From Corella eumyota (lineage: Eukaryota; Chordata; Ascidiacea; Phlebobranchia; Corellidae): 64,000 bases of DNA. Below, in pieces: positions 48,901 through 60,998 of the stretch. Made by a program: the position numbers and the translations under genes. Every line of letters begins with the position of its first letter. Position 1 is the first letter of the stretch. Location of the stretch: positions 17,155,066 through 17,219,065 of the forward strand of contig OY720099.1 of the NCBI GenBank assembly GCA_963082875.1. The letters run 5' to 3'. A model generated the notes under the pieces. It was not told the DNA's origin, did no database searches, and saw only the letters and a program-made list of their open reading frames with translations.

Positions 48901-51900
48901 AAAAAAAAAATTCAACAAACGGCTCAGAAATGGCAAAACAAGATTATTTTTCTATGTCTGCCAGCATATGAACTTACCACAATGACATCATGCGTGACTC
49001 GTGAGCAAAGGGATTTTCCCTATTTACAATATTTACCTTCAAATCCCGATATTTCAAACACTAGTTGACCAATTTTCAAAATAATGGTATCCTCGTGCAA
49101 GTTGGAAAAATTCCAACATAATTAAAAAAAAACTCTGCGACCGAACCATCTCTTTAAGATTTAATTACCTTCGGCCTTCCTCAGTTAAAAGATTAATGGT
49201 GGATAACATCTTTTTAAACTTTTCGCTTGCAATTCTTGAAACATCTAACCCCTACAATAAATATGTCCTGGTAAATTGAGGTTTTTTATAATTAAAGTAT
49301 AGTTATAATAAAAGCTACATTAGATTATGCCCTTACCCAAATTAATTATTATCGTAAGAAAAATTAGAAGATGTTATAGGTTTAAGTCTTAATAGTGTGG
49401 TAAATAGTAAAAATATACCTCGATGGCATAGGGGCCCAACTTCTGTGGAATGGTAACTGTGGCTGTTTGGTAAGCACCAGGAGCAGAAGAAGAATGATTA
49501 TTTTCACTTAAGTTGACCCCACTTAATCCTGTTGTAATATTTGTTACATCACCTGAGAAAAAAACATATTTTTTTTAAATTTCAAGTCATAAATTTAACT
49601 TGTTTTAATAAAAATAAAAAATATAACATTTTTGGCTTCTAGAAAAATTTTAAATAATGATTGAGTTTTCCTGATTCCTTTTTTGAACTTTGTCATAGAT
49701 TTTTCTTCACAAAAAATTTGTTTAAAATTTTTCTAAATATTAACAACACCCGAATAACCCTAACCTATACAGTTCAAAAAATTTAAAATAAACAAGATAA
49801 AGTCCACCACAATATGTAGTCTTCCATTTTCTCTTGTGTCTCCATTTTCTTTAATCAGTTAAAATTAACTTTTCCGATTTTCTTCCTTCATCCTTGGGCA
49901 CCAGCACTACTTCATTTTTACCAAAACCATTTTTGAACTTTTGTTGAATTTTTTTGAGCTTTTCTACAGCTACAGTTTTATTGTGTTAACAACAGTAACA
50001 CAACATCCCAGTTTGCAAAGAAATGAAATCCAACATTCTCTAACAATGTCACCAATGCATTTTCATTTGGCGAAGATTAGTGTAAAACACAAATGGACCA
50101 GATCTTAGATCAGAAATTATGTTAAAACTGCAATAAACCATATGTTTAAAATTGCAGGGAACCAGGTGTTTAAACTTGCAAGGAACCAGATGTTGGAAAC
50201 TGCGAGAAAAACCAGATGTTGAAAACTGTAAGAAACCAGATGTTGATAACTGCAACGAAAAAGATGTTGAAAACTTCAAGAAACCAGTTGTTGGGAACTC
50301 GAGGAACCATATGTTGAAAACTTCAAGAAACCAGATGTTAGGAACTCAAGGAACCAGATGTTGAAAACTTCAAGAAACCAGTTGTTGGGAACTCAAGGAA
50401 CCATATGTTGAAAACTTCAAGAAACCAGTTGTTAGGAACTCAAGGAACAAGATGTTGGAAACTGCAAGAAACCAGATGTTGGGAACTGCAAGAAACCACA
50501 TGTTGGAAAATGAAAGGAACCAGATGTTGGAAAATAAAAGGAATTAGATGATGGAAACTGCAAGAACCAGATGTTGGAAACTGCAAGGAACCAGATGTTG
50601 AAAACTGTGAGAAACCAGATGTTGAAAACTGCATTTGGGAACTTGAACTTTCCAATATTGGCAGGGTAAAAAAGAAGACACCACCTTGAATAAACCACTG
50701 TTATCAAATCAAACTTTGTTGATTGGATACTGGTTGAAAAAGCTGCAGAAAAGATTTTGCATGGGCTTTTATGGAAAGCATTTGATATCTTGCAATCTAA
50801 AGTAGGTGTTAAGGGCTTTTAGTTGAATAAATCATTTAAGCCCAGACTCTGTAAGCTGTTAAGCAATGCCATTCAACTAAGCTCAATCTTCAAAACAGAA
50901 GTAATATTGGTTTTGTAGTTTGGTAACTTTGTCTCTTTTGCGATTTTACAGATGGGTTGTTTGGGGCAGATGTCTTTCTATTTCTTCTCCAATAACAAAA
51001 ATCAAAACAAATTTATCCATTTAGAATAATACCTAGCAGATGATGTTAACAATCACTGCAATAGGCAATTTTATTTGAAATTTTTTGAACAATCTTGTAA
51101 CTTTAAATTGGAAATTCTTAGCAGAAGAAGGCTGCTTTTCCACTTCCAGGTTAAGTTATGAGATTTTTTTACAAAATATGATGATTTATAAAAGCTATAT
51201 ACATAAACTAATAATCCATTTTATAAACTTACCATTTGATCCTGACTGTGATGATTGAGATGAATTCTATAAAAAGTGGTTAAAAATAGTTCATAAACTA
51301 ATATAATGATATAAAATCTTAAAAAAGTATGTTTAGTTTGAATCTAGCTTATAAATTAAAACTCAAGTCAAATGAGATTAATTTGCTTAGGCCCCCCCCC
51401 CCCACCTTTATTTAAATCCCTTACAATTAAACCTCTTATTTTCCTTACAACATCTTTATTTGGAACCCTTTTAGTTAAACTCTTTTATTTCATCCCTTTA
51501 TTTAAACTTTTCTAAATAAAACCCTTAATTTGAACCCCTTACAACTAAATCCTATTTTTGAAGGGATTTAAACTTCTGGCCACCATCGCTTAATGTATTT
51601 CAGTAAAACTTTAACAAACAACTAGAAAGAGAAACTAACGAGGAAAAAAAATTGGATTTAAATGTTTATTTACCGATGAAAAAGAGTTGTTGTATAAACT
51701 GAAATCAACGCTGCCATAACCATAATCAGAAGACACCCCCGATGATGTGTTTTCCCTCACAAACTCTAGTGGTCTTCTGACAAGTTTTGATATTTGTACA
51801 TTTCTTGTCTCTGTGCCTCTAACTAGATTGCAGTCTTCAAAATGCCATTTTGTTGAGCGAGGATTGTCATTGGTTGACCAATCTTGTACAGCCAAAGAGC

Positions 51901-54498
51901 AACTTAAAAAAATTAAACAACTTGTAAAATTTTGTCTTTTTAAATATGTGAATTAATTAAAATTTAAAAAAAATTATAAACCTTGAATTTCTAAATTTTA
52001 ATTGAAACCCTGGCCTTATATTATATTAGACAATCTTACAAGTATAAGGCTTAAATTCATAAAACTAAAATGTTAAAAACACTATACCTAAAACATTTGA
52101 CTCGATCTTTGTAACCAGTAAAATAAAAACCGTATTTCGCAAGAATCATGGGATCAACTGGGCCATGATTTGGAAAATTTTTAAATGTTGTAATTCTGTA
52201 AACTTCAGTTTCTGTTGCACCAGGTTGAATGTAATGGCTGCGCTGACCTAAAGATTATCAAAAATATTGTAAAGGTTCCATTTTAATAGTTCCAAGTTAA
52301 ATAAAATATGACTCTACTCTGAACAGCTTAGTCCAAAGACAACTAAGCCCAAAAGCCATTCCACTCGAAGACAACTCAACCTTAAACAAACCAACATAAA
52401 TATATTAAATTAACCCTAAGGACATGAGTTGTCATTAGGTTGCGCTGTCTAAAATTAAGTAGTCTTTGAGTTGAACTAACCAGTCATCAACACAAAACCT
52501 ATATTATTGTTAAATTCTTAAAAGAATGTGTTATATGTAATGTAATATACTAAGTTTTATCCAAAAAAAGGAACTCAATATCGGACTTAGTTAATAAATG
52601 TTTTATGTTTAGATAATGTCAAGTCAGCTACTTATATATACAAAGGATAAATAATTATATACAAATTTTTTTTTAAGTTAATGTAAAAAAATAGCATATA
52701 TGTGTTATTTATAAAATTTTGTGTTTCATTGTTTCTACACCTACTTTTTACACTGTTTGTTTTTTTATGATCAACTTGCCATAGCAATTACTGAGTAACA
52801 AAGTCCTGCAAAAAACGGCGGGGAGTCGGCGATGAAATTCCTGTGTATAAAGTCAGCGTAAGACCATATTTTACCGATATTCAAAATAAAATTTTGCATA
52901 AAGTACAGTATATATAAAAGTTTTTATTGGTTGTTACGTTAATGACATATGTTAGTTTTTAGAATATTTTTTTTTTTTTAATTTTTGTTTCAAAAACTCT
53001 TTTTTAAAACGAAATTAAGACGGGTGCTTTTGGCCTGCAAAATTTTAGGACTAATCGCTTTCGGCCTGCGAAATTTTTTATTAAACTGCGGGGAGCCTGC
53101 AGCGTTATGCCCACGTATACCTTTAACGCAAGAACATATTTTACCGATATTTTAAATAAAATTTGGTAAAAGAAACAAAAATTTAAAAAAATAATATTAT
53201 AAAAACTAACATATGTCATTAACGTAACAACCAATAAAAACTTTTATATATACTGTACTTAATGCAAAATTTTATTTTAAATATCGGTAAAATATGGTCT
53301 TACGCTGACTTTATTTCAACGCCGACTCCCGCCGTTTTTTTGCAGGACAAATCTAGTGGCAACTCTTAAAACAATTTATTCTTTGTGTTTTAGTATATAA
53401 ATTCATATACATTAACACGGGCAATAACTAATAACATATTTATGTACATTCTTCAGTGTAAAAAAATGATTAATTAATAATCTATTTTCTTCAAATATCG
53501 TTTAGAAAGACGGCCCACATTTCGCAAAATACGTAATATCATAATGCATCGTCTTGTGTCACCTAAAAGCGCGCGCTTTTAAAATTTGTTTTTTATAGGT
53601 TATATTTTGTAAAATTAAAAAATTGACACGGGAAAAGAAAGATAACATATTTATGCATAATCCTCAGTGTAAAAAATGAAAAATTAATGCTCTATTTTCT
53701 TCAAATATTGTTTGGAAAGGCGGCACTATTTCGTCACCTAAAAGCGCGCGCTTTTAAAATTAGTTTTTTATAGGTTTTAGTTTGTAAAATTAAAAAATTG
53801 ACACGCCAAAAGAAAGATAACATGTTCTTGCACATTATTATTAAAAAAAAAATATTAATTTACTGCTTATTTTGTTTCAAATACTGTCTAAAATACTGTA
53901 TATAACTACGCGAAAATAAAATTTCTCGCGGTAATTAAAATGCAAAATCCCCGCTGTTTTGAAAAAAAAATTTTGGCCGAAGTGTCTGGTTACCATTTAA
54001 AGACATTTGTCACAAGACAAATAGTATGTATTAAATGAATCAGAGACCTTAACAAATACATTACTTATAAATAAATATAATGGATCTGCCCATGAGTCTA
54101 TGTTCTTATATAGACCACTGTTTTTTTTTTAATTTAATACTAGGGTAAAAACCATATGTAAATAAAAGGGGAAAATCCCAAAAACACATGACGTCAAATT
54201 TAACATTAAGCTAACCTGGTGGATCCTTAGGCCGATTGTAAAGTATCCCATCAGAAACTGTGTCGAAGTTTGTCAGATTAATTCTATTTCTGTTGCATGC
54301 TAAAGTAATAAAACTGCTTTAATTTTTCGTACAAGTTCAATCCAAATTTTACTTTGCCCTGCCTGTTTGGTTTGTTAGATTTTTAAACAAAAAAATTAAA
54401 ATTGTTTATATTCTTTTTTAATTAAAATAAAGATTAATTTTTTTACCTCTTTGAGATATTGGGGTAATAATGAATCTTCCGAAACCCGATTCCGCCAT
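45927..54498 (-). CDS. IAP copy B: BIR-BIR-BIR-UBA protein without RING
   Basis: Exons in minus order: 54498-54447, 54299-54216, 52247-52088, 51902-51674, 51266-51233, 49552-49419, 49251-49169, 47956-47762, 47533-47280, 47108-47009, 46798-46442, 46356-45927; 703 residues, all phases closed. It matches copy A exon for exon through the UBA ([15 protein letters not shown]). The last exon starts like the A exon ([16 protein letters not shown]), then departs into [18 protein letters not shown] and [10 protein letters not shown], which mirrors the BIR3-tail exon ([25 protein letters not shown]), and stops. No RING exon is present before the IAP-A promoter. Inference: it can still bind targets and ubiquitin but lacks its own E3 activity, so it may compete with copy A. 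Two foldback elements and a minisatellite sit in its introns. Confidence 0.9.
48153..49157. mobile_element. Foldback DNA element flanked by TTAA in an IAP-B intron
   Basis: TTAA (48153-48156 and 49154-49157) flanks about 1.0 kb that begins AGAGATGGGGTGGTCGCA and ends, reversed, AGAGATGGTTCGGTCGCA. Inner matches also run in opposite directions: AAATATTGTAAATAGG with CTCGCGAGTCACG, and CAGGTCAACT with GTAAACTTTGCTTTA. The same intron of copy A has no such insert. TTAA duplication is typical of piggyBac-type transposition. No transposase frame was seen, so it is non-autonomous. Confidence 0.85.
50150..50640. repeat. Minisatellite, about 24-bp unit, about 20 copies
   Basis: Unit close to GGAACCAGATGTTGGAAACT plus GCAA, with indels. 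It lies in the IAP-B intron between exons 51266-51233 and 49552-49419, the counterpart of the intron that holds a different minisatellite in copy A. Open frames here are by-products. Confidence 0.92.
52804..53348. mobile_element. Foldback element, 545 bp, long terminal inverted repeats
   Basis: Starts GTCCTGCAAAAAACGGCGGG and ends with the reverse of GTCCTGCAAAAAAACGGCGG. Matching arms extend inward about 190 bp (TCAGCGTAAGACCATATTTT, ACATATGTCATTAACGTAAC). The flanks read AACAAA and AAATC. Copy A has uninterrupted sequence here, an empty site. Non-autonomous, no protein; the target duplication is short or unclear. Confidence 0.88.
53400..53995. repeat. Three degenerate tandem units of about 190 bp beside the foldback element
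   Basis: Repeated marks are AGAAAGATAACATATTTATG, CTCTATTTTCTTCAAATA and TCACCTAAAAGCGCGCGCTT followed by TTTTTATAGGTT. The block is absent from copy A and lies between the 545-bp element and the resumption of A-like sequence (CCATTTAAAGACATT). It may be part of one larger insertion or a second, nested element. Confidence 0.7.
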
Positions 54499-56157
54499 CT
54501 TGAAATCTTTAAGTTAGGTTTGTTTATTACCTAACTGACAGATTAGAAATTCAAGCTGTCAAGCCCGACTTACAAAAAGTTTATTTTTTGCCTAGTAAAT
54601 TTTAACCTAAAAAATTAAATATTACAATAATATGATGAAAGTAAAGCGAAATAATTTACATCATTTATACAACGCAACTTTTCCGACCGTTGCTACAGTT
54701 GTGCCTTGCCACATAGGCTGGCTGAAACATAGAGATACTAATATATACACCAAATTAATATTTTTTACCAGGTGTTTCCCCTGGTGGTGTTACATTTTTT
54801 ATCACATAGTGCCGGGTGCAAAAAAGCCGTGTGCAAACTTTTTTGTGAATTCAAGTAAACAGCTTCTAAGCTTACTTTTAACCTAAGGACGATGTACTCA
54901 TTCTAACATACATTTTTAGCAAAAAATAAACACGTTGCAATTTTTATGTTTCGTGTTTGTGCAATACCACGTTTTAAAAGTGCCAGCAAAAAACTTTACA
55001 CCTTTATACCACAATTTTAAGGTCTCCTTTTAATTAAAATATTATCCAATTTCTATTATTAATTTGCAGTACCAAAAATCAACATTTTATTTTTTTTATA
55101 TTTAATTCTTTTAAATTCATATATTATTTTATTTGCGTCTCGTCTATTTAGTTACTGGGTGTCTGAGCATCTAAAATACGATGACGATTATTGCAAGCGT
55201 AGGTGTGGTGATATTAATAGAGTGGTGGTGGTATTTAAAAAATGGTGGTATTAAAAGTAATAATGGTGCAATGGTATCAATTAAGTACATTTTTTTGTAA
55301 CAAACACCGTACATTTTTTGTAACATAAACCGTAGCATTTATTAAGATAAAGAATTCTTACCAACGCCTTGAAAGAGGAACTAATCTAACGACGCTATCA
55401 TATAAATGTATAAGCGGAGGGATCTGTATCAGACCCAAACGCGCTATCTGTGACTTAGCTTTTACGCGCATATCCGTGACGAGTTGTGAATACGTTATAT
55501 TTAGTCTTGTGACGTCATATATATTTTGGGTATGAGTCCAATATAAATATTTTTGTTGTTGAATTCAATCTTATTATTTTATCAATAAATGGTGCTTTTG
55601 GGCTAGCTTTCCTTAAACTAAAATAATAACATCAATAAACCTAACTATTTTCTGTAATAAACCTAACTATTTTCTGTAATAAACCTAGAGTTACCTTACA
55701 AGCTGGCAACTAAACAATTGTTTAAGTTAAACCTGTAATAAATGTTATCTTTATATTTAAAAAAAGCAGACATGAAACTGAATTGTTTGCGATGTGTAGG
55801 CTATTGCGTATCTATCGTCTACCACGCATTTTTAAAGTTATAATTAGTTACAATATACACTTAAAAATTAAATTATAATTAAATATTCAAAACTTTTCAT
55901 ATGTAAAAAATAAAATGGGCTTACGCAATTTTATCAAAAAAAATGCACATAATACACTGATACAGTCAAAAAAGTTTTATACACTCACAGTAATTAATAT
56001 TCCTGTAAAAAAACTATTTAGAGGTTTTGACACCAAACCTAGTCAGCAACAACTTGAGGTTGTGGCATTACCAGCAGCCCTGTTTCAACAGGTTCTGTTG
56101 CATAATTGCCACTTTGTGAGATTTTATCCTATTGTGGAAAAGCATTGTTACCATCAC
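54499..56157. other. IAP-B upstream region and 3' flank of IAP-C
   Basis: 54640 to about 55860 mirrors the IAP-A upstream region, including TGACGTCA at 55510-55517 and the GTAAGA donor at 55361. From 56000 to 56157 the DNA still matches the C-terminal coding part of copy B on the minus strand, but in copy C it lies beyond the stop codon. Confidence 0.7.
55362..55520 (-). promoter_or_regulatory. Predicted IAP-B promoter with CRE site
   Basis: Same arrangement as copy A: TGACGTCA (55510-55517), the TATA-like stretch and a GTAAGA donor with the exon ending at 55362. A secondary TGACGT half-site present in copy A (near 44527) reads TGACTT here. Confidence 0.55.
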
Positions 56158-59100
56158 TTAGTTGCGTTCGTTATTTTGAACATTTAAGCGCAGCATGTTT
56201 GGATTTTTTAACAGCATTTTTTGTAAGAATTCGATTCCTTTTAAACCAATTGTAAAATCACAACCATGAAATGAAATCGCATTTGTTATGGTTGTCTGTG
56301 GTGTTTGTTGTTGGCTGGTTGATGATGTTTGACTACCTATTGCTGTGTCATGATTGTCAGGCGAGAGATCTGTTATTTCTTCTAACTCAAAAAGATCATC
56401 CAGCAATTGTTGCACTTCAGTATACTCACCATTACCTTTTGCAGCTCGACTAAAGTAAAAATTACAAATAACATGAATTTTTTTTTTTTTTTTTGTATAT
56501 ATCTTTATCCTCGATGTGGGAAAGTCGAATGCGCGACTTAAACCCAGTCTTGAGTTGCCTGTGGCAGTTTGGGATATTATAGATTATAATTGCCCGATAA
56601 TTATACTGCTGATCAAGTGCTGGCTCAGCAGGAGTTCACACCGTTTACAGCGCCTTACTCAAGGGCGCTACAGCATGAGAACAGTGGGGATTGAACCCAA
56701 GACCTCATGTGTGGTGTAGCAAGTGTTCTTACCACTACACCACGCTGCCGGTTAATTAAATTCCATATTAAATATTTAAAGGCTATTTTACTTCAAAACT
56801 GTAAATATTTACTTTTGAATCGCTTTAGTGATTGCATCACTTAAGAACCCCATTTCCATTGCTTGGGTTTTTATTCTTTGAATTTGACTAACAGATGCAG
56901 ATTGGTTTAGATGTTGTCTGCGGTCGGCAACTGCTTGTGAAGCTGCTGTCGGACCGTGAAGTGATTCTCTGGCAGATTGTGTAGATTGTTCGTCAAGCAT
57001 TCTTTGGGCTGCAGCCACATGATTGGATGGTTCAGTAGCACCACCACCTGGTTGATATTCAAAACGCTCATTCTGGATATTAAAGCGTGGCAAGTCAGGG
57101 TATTTTAGGAACATTTCCCGTGCGAATTCGATACCCTTTGATCTCAGAATAAACTCACAACTATAAAATGTATTGAAGAATTTTACCAAAAATACCTGTT
57201 AGAAGGGTTTTGCGAAGGGTTTGTTGGAGGGCTTAAGAATTTTTTTACCAATAATTTATCTTAACCTACCTAAGCTTACAAGTAATAAGTGTTAGCATTT
57301 TACTTAGCACAATAAAAGTTGATAAAGTATTTACCCTGGAAACCACTTTGCATGCTCCGTCCATGGTTCGTCGTCGCGGTCCCAGTTTTGCAAACCACCA
57401 TTGCAGTAAAAACATTTTGCTCGATCCCGATCACCTGAAATTTAGTTTTTTTTAATATAAATAAAACTGTATTTTATGAGTGGATTGTTGTTAATTTTTT
57501 TAAATTCCAATCTACAAAACAAAATCAGTCTCAAGTGAAAAATTCTTTGTAGAATTGATCTACTAAAATGAAAAGACTTCATCAGTTACTATAAATTTTG
57601 TTTCAGTTGCGTATATCATCAAAAAAATTTAATAAAATTTACCCAAGTAGAAGAAACCAGCCTCAGCGATCAACTCAATTGTTGCCTTAACTTTTGTTTT
57701 GTCCCATCTGCTTGTAAAAGATCTTAACCTGTTTTCATAACTACTCATGTTAGGGGTAGTTGGGTTGGTGCTGGGGAAAAGCAGATCAAGGCGCTGCTGT
57801 TCTTCTGGGCTCGGGTCTGGGGGACTTTTAAGAATCTGAGCTATGCTAAGTTCGCTTCTGATCGGTATATTTCTTTGTTCATTATTACTCACAAGCCTGA
57901 TAAAAAGGATAATTTTAGCATGTTTGTTTTTAACCATTTTTTATATTTATTTATCAGAGATGTAGAAAGGTCGACTTAAAGACCTACCATAGAGTAAAAT
58001 ATATTAATACATATGTGTGTTTGTATGTTTTGATTAAGGTCTTTAAAATAAAAAAACTGTCGCTTATTTGCACAGGTAAAATTTTACAACATATGTTAGT
58101 TGTAAGTTGCAACACCATTACAATAATTAAAAAGCAACCCCTGTAATTAAATCCAAAAACTTTTTAAAAATTGTATTGGATTTGCAATAATGGTTTATTG
58201 TTTTGATAGATTGCAAAAAACAAAATTTAGCAAAATGCATTGTTTAAATTACCTTTGACCTTCTTCAGTTAAGCAATTAACGGTCGAACATCTTTCATTT
58301 ACAATTTTTAAATTGTCCAATGGCTTAAAAAAATATATACTTTAACTTGAGTTACCCGCTCTAATATTTTTCTGTTTTAAGTCGTAATAAATAACAAATA
58401 AGCCCAGATATATATATATATACAAGCTGTAATTTTTATAGTAAAAACTTTTAAATTCTAAGTGAAATTTAATCAGTATTCTTTGTTAATGATAACAATG
58501 TAGATGATAATAGTACACACATAAAAACTCTACAGGTTAAAAAATTGAGGTAAATAGTAAGGTAAAATTGTAACATTTAAGGTACCTGTTGGTGTCTCGT
58601 AAAAATTTTGGGATTTGTAACTGCTGTTTGGTAAGCATTTGCACCACATGAAAAAAGGTTGTTTCCATTGAAGTTCACTCCACTAAATCCTGTTGTAACA
58701 TTTGGTACGTTACCTTAAAAAATACAATTTTTAATCTAGTTATTAAACTTTTTTTTTACAAAAATTGTTGTTTTCGTTTAATTTGCACTAGTTGTATATA
58801 TATATATACTATAAAACTGTTGGCTCTGCTTATATACCATACAGCTTATATAATATACCTAATTTCTGCTTAACTTTTATTTAGTTTTGTATAAAAAAAA
58901 TTAAATGTATTACCACTTACCATTTAATCCTGATCGAGATGAAGTCTAAAAATAAAATTTATTTATGTACAGATTTTTTTAATTATGTTTAAATGTATTT
59001 CTAAATAGTTATGATAAAATAAAATTTAAGGCTTTGCATTTAAGTAGCATTTCTTTGTCTGTAAAAGTAAAACATAATGTTGGATGGAAAAAACAACTCT

Positions 59101-60677
59101 TTATTTAATGCTACCTTTTCAAGTTTTTTACGCTTAATGACCAGAATTTTAAGCGCTGTAATAATTTTAAACTTACATTTAATATTACCAGCAATAATCT
59201 ACTTGCACACCACAAATATATATATTTTTTTTTGAAGGCCTTTTAATCATCCATACAAATATATATATATCACCTACCAAGCTCCCTTATATATAGATTT
59301 ATTCTTAAAAAAAATTATAGAGTAGTAACTTCTACTATCCTAACACACAATTAACAAGTTAACAGACTAATATATGAATGTTTTTTTACCGACGAAAAAG
59401 AGTTGTTGTAAAAACTGAAATCAACAGTGCCAATGTCAGAGGACGCCCCTGATGGTGTATATTCCCTCACAAACTCAAGTGGTCTTCCAACAACTGTTGA
59501 TATTTGTACATTTCTTGTCTCTGTGCCTCTAACTAGATTGCAGTCCTTTAAATGCCATTTTGTTGAGCGGGGATTGTCATTGGTTGACCAATCTTGTACA
59601 GCCAAAGAGCAACTTAAAAAAATTAAAAAACTTTTTTTTGTTTTTAAAAATTTTGTTTTTAAATATATGCATTAATTAAAATTAAAAAAAAATTATAAAC
59701 CTTGAAATTCTAAATTTTAGTGGATATAAAACCTAGCCTTACACTGTATTGTATTTAATATTTAGACAATCTAACAGGTATAACGCTTAAATCCATAACC
59801 CTAAAATGTTGAAAACACTATTGAAACAACTAACACCATACCTAAAACATTTGACTCGATCTTCGTAACCAATAAAATAAAAACCATATTTCGCAAGTAC
59901 CATGGGATCAACTGGAACGTGCTCTGGATAATGTCTAAACGTTGATATTCTGTAAACTTCAGTTTCGGTTGCACCAGGTTGAATGTAATGGCATCTCTTA
60001 CCTAAAGACCATCAAAAATTGTTAAAATTTACCCCCAATTTAATAAAAATTCGTAACGCTTTTATGTCAATTCAAGAGACCATTTACTCTTGACAGCCTA
60101 GCCTAAAGACAACTTAGCACTATGAATAAAAGTCTGATAATAACATCATTAAAGTCATTAAAATCCTTTTAAAATAAGTTGTCTTTAAATAAAACAACAT
60201 AAAAATAAGCCGAGCCGATAAGGGCTTTAAGTTTAGTAAATGTCAAGTCAGTCACCCACATTAAAAATAAGTAAACACTTTTTCATATATATAGATATAA
60301 AAAAATTGTTAGTGTAAAAATAATTGGTATATATAATTATTATAAATTAAATCTAAGTAAAATTTTGGTTGTACCTAACAAACTGTTTTTTTTTTTATTG
60401 CACATTAAATAAAAAATACAAAACAAAAAAACATTACAAATAAGTTAATAAAAAATAAAAAGCTTTTAAATCTGTTTATACATCTACGATGGTATATTCT
60501 TATATAGACTTCAACTAATCAAAACGAAAAAATCAAACAAAAATTTTAAAAATACAAATTATAATTAAGGCGAACCCCCCTTCCGACCAAAAAAAATACA
60601 GTCATATTTAACATTAGCTAACCTGGACGATCTTGGGGTAATTTGAAAAGTATTCCATCTGCTACTTTATCGTCCAT
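56158..60677 (-). CDS. IAP copy C: reduced BIR-BIR-UBA protein without RING or BIR2 zinc exon
   Basis: Exons in minus order: 60677-60623 (in an exon starting at 60682), 60001-59842, 59612-59390, 58945-58921, 58713-58586, 58323-58253, 57896-57643, 57434-57335, 57160-56813, 56449-56158; 551 residues, all phases closed. BIR1 ([11 protein letters not shown]) and BIR3 ([26 protein letters not shown]) and the UBA ([15 protein letters not shown]) remain. The exon that carries the BIR2 zinc ligands in A and B is absent; its flanking exons join in phase 2. The start is a new ATG in the old exon 2, because the exon-1 counterpart has lost its ATG. The last exon has the same RING-replacing tail as copy B but stops earlier (LNVQNNERN). 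It may be a decaying or specialised paralog; the closed phases favour a translated gene. Confidence 0.82.
56494..56752 (-). repeat. tRNA-derived SINE in the last IAP-C intron
   Basis: Head at the right (CACCACGCTGCCGGTT), tail at the left. A short internal gap removes the GAGTAACAT segment. Absent from the same intron of copies A and B, so it inserted after the duplications. Confidence 0.93.
57945..58000 (-). repeat. Short relic of the SINE tail
   Basis: TTATCAGAGATGTAGAAAGG and TCGACTTAAAGACCTACCAT resemble the family tail. It lies in the interval where copies A and B have the BIR2 zinc exon that copy C lacks. Confidence 0.5.
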
Positions 60678-60718
60678 TGCCTCTGTAATAAATATAAACA
60701 TTTTTTATTTTTGTTTTT

Positions 60719-60998
60719 TTCTGTATATCTTTATCCTTGATGTGGGAAAGTTAAATGCTCAACTTAAACGTAGAGTAACATCAGTTACTCCGACCCAGTC
60801 TCGAGTTGCCTGTGGCAGTTTGGGATATTATAGATTATAATCTCCCAATAATTATGCTGTTAATTAAGTACTGGCTCTGCAGGTGTTCGTACCGTTTATA
60901 GCACCTTACTCAAGGGTGCTACAGCACGAGATCATTGGGGATTGAACCCAGGACCTCATGTGTGGTGTAGCAAGTGTTCTTACCACTACACCACGTTT
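60719..60998 (-). repeat. tRNA-derived SINE upstream of the IAP-C start
   Basis: Near full-length copy whose head ends at CACTACACCACG and lacks the outermost CTGCCGG. It lies between the decayed first exon and the exon with the new start codon. Confidence 0.92.

Noticed and set aside
50049-50707. Repetitive frames over the IAP-B minisatellite ([19 protein letters not shown] types)
   Set aside because: By-products of the 24-bp tandem array, with no splice support.
52804-54000. Transposase gene inside the IAP-B insertions
   Set aside because: The only long frame (53004-53234, minus) is low complexity and spans the inverted repeats; no DDE motif or known transposase block is visible.
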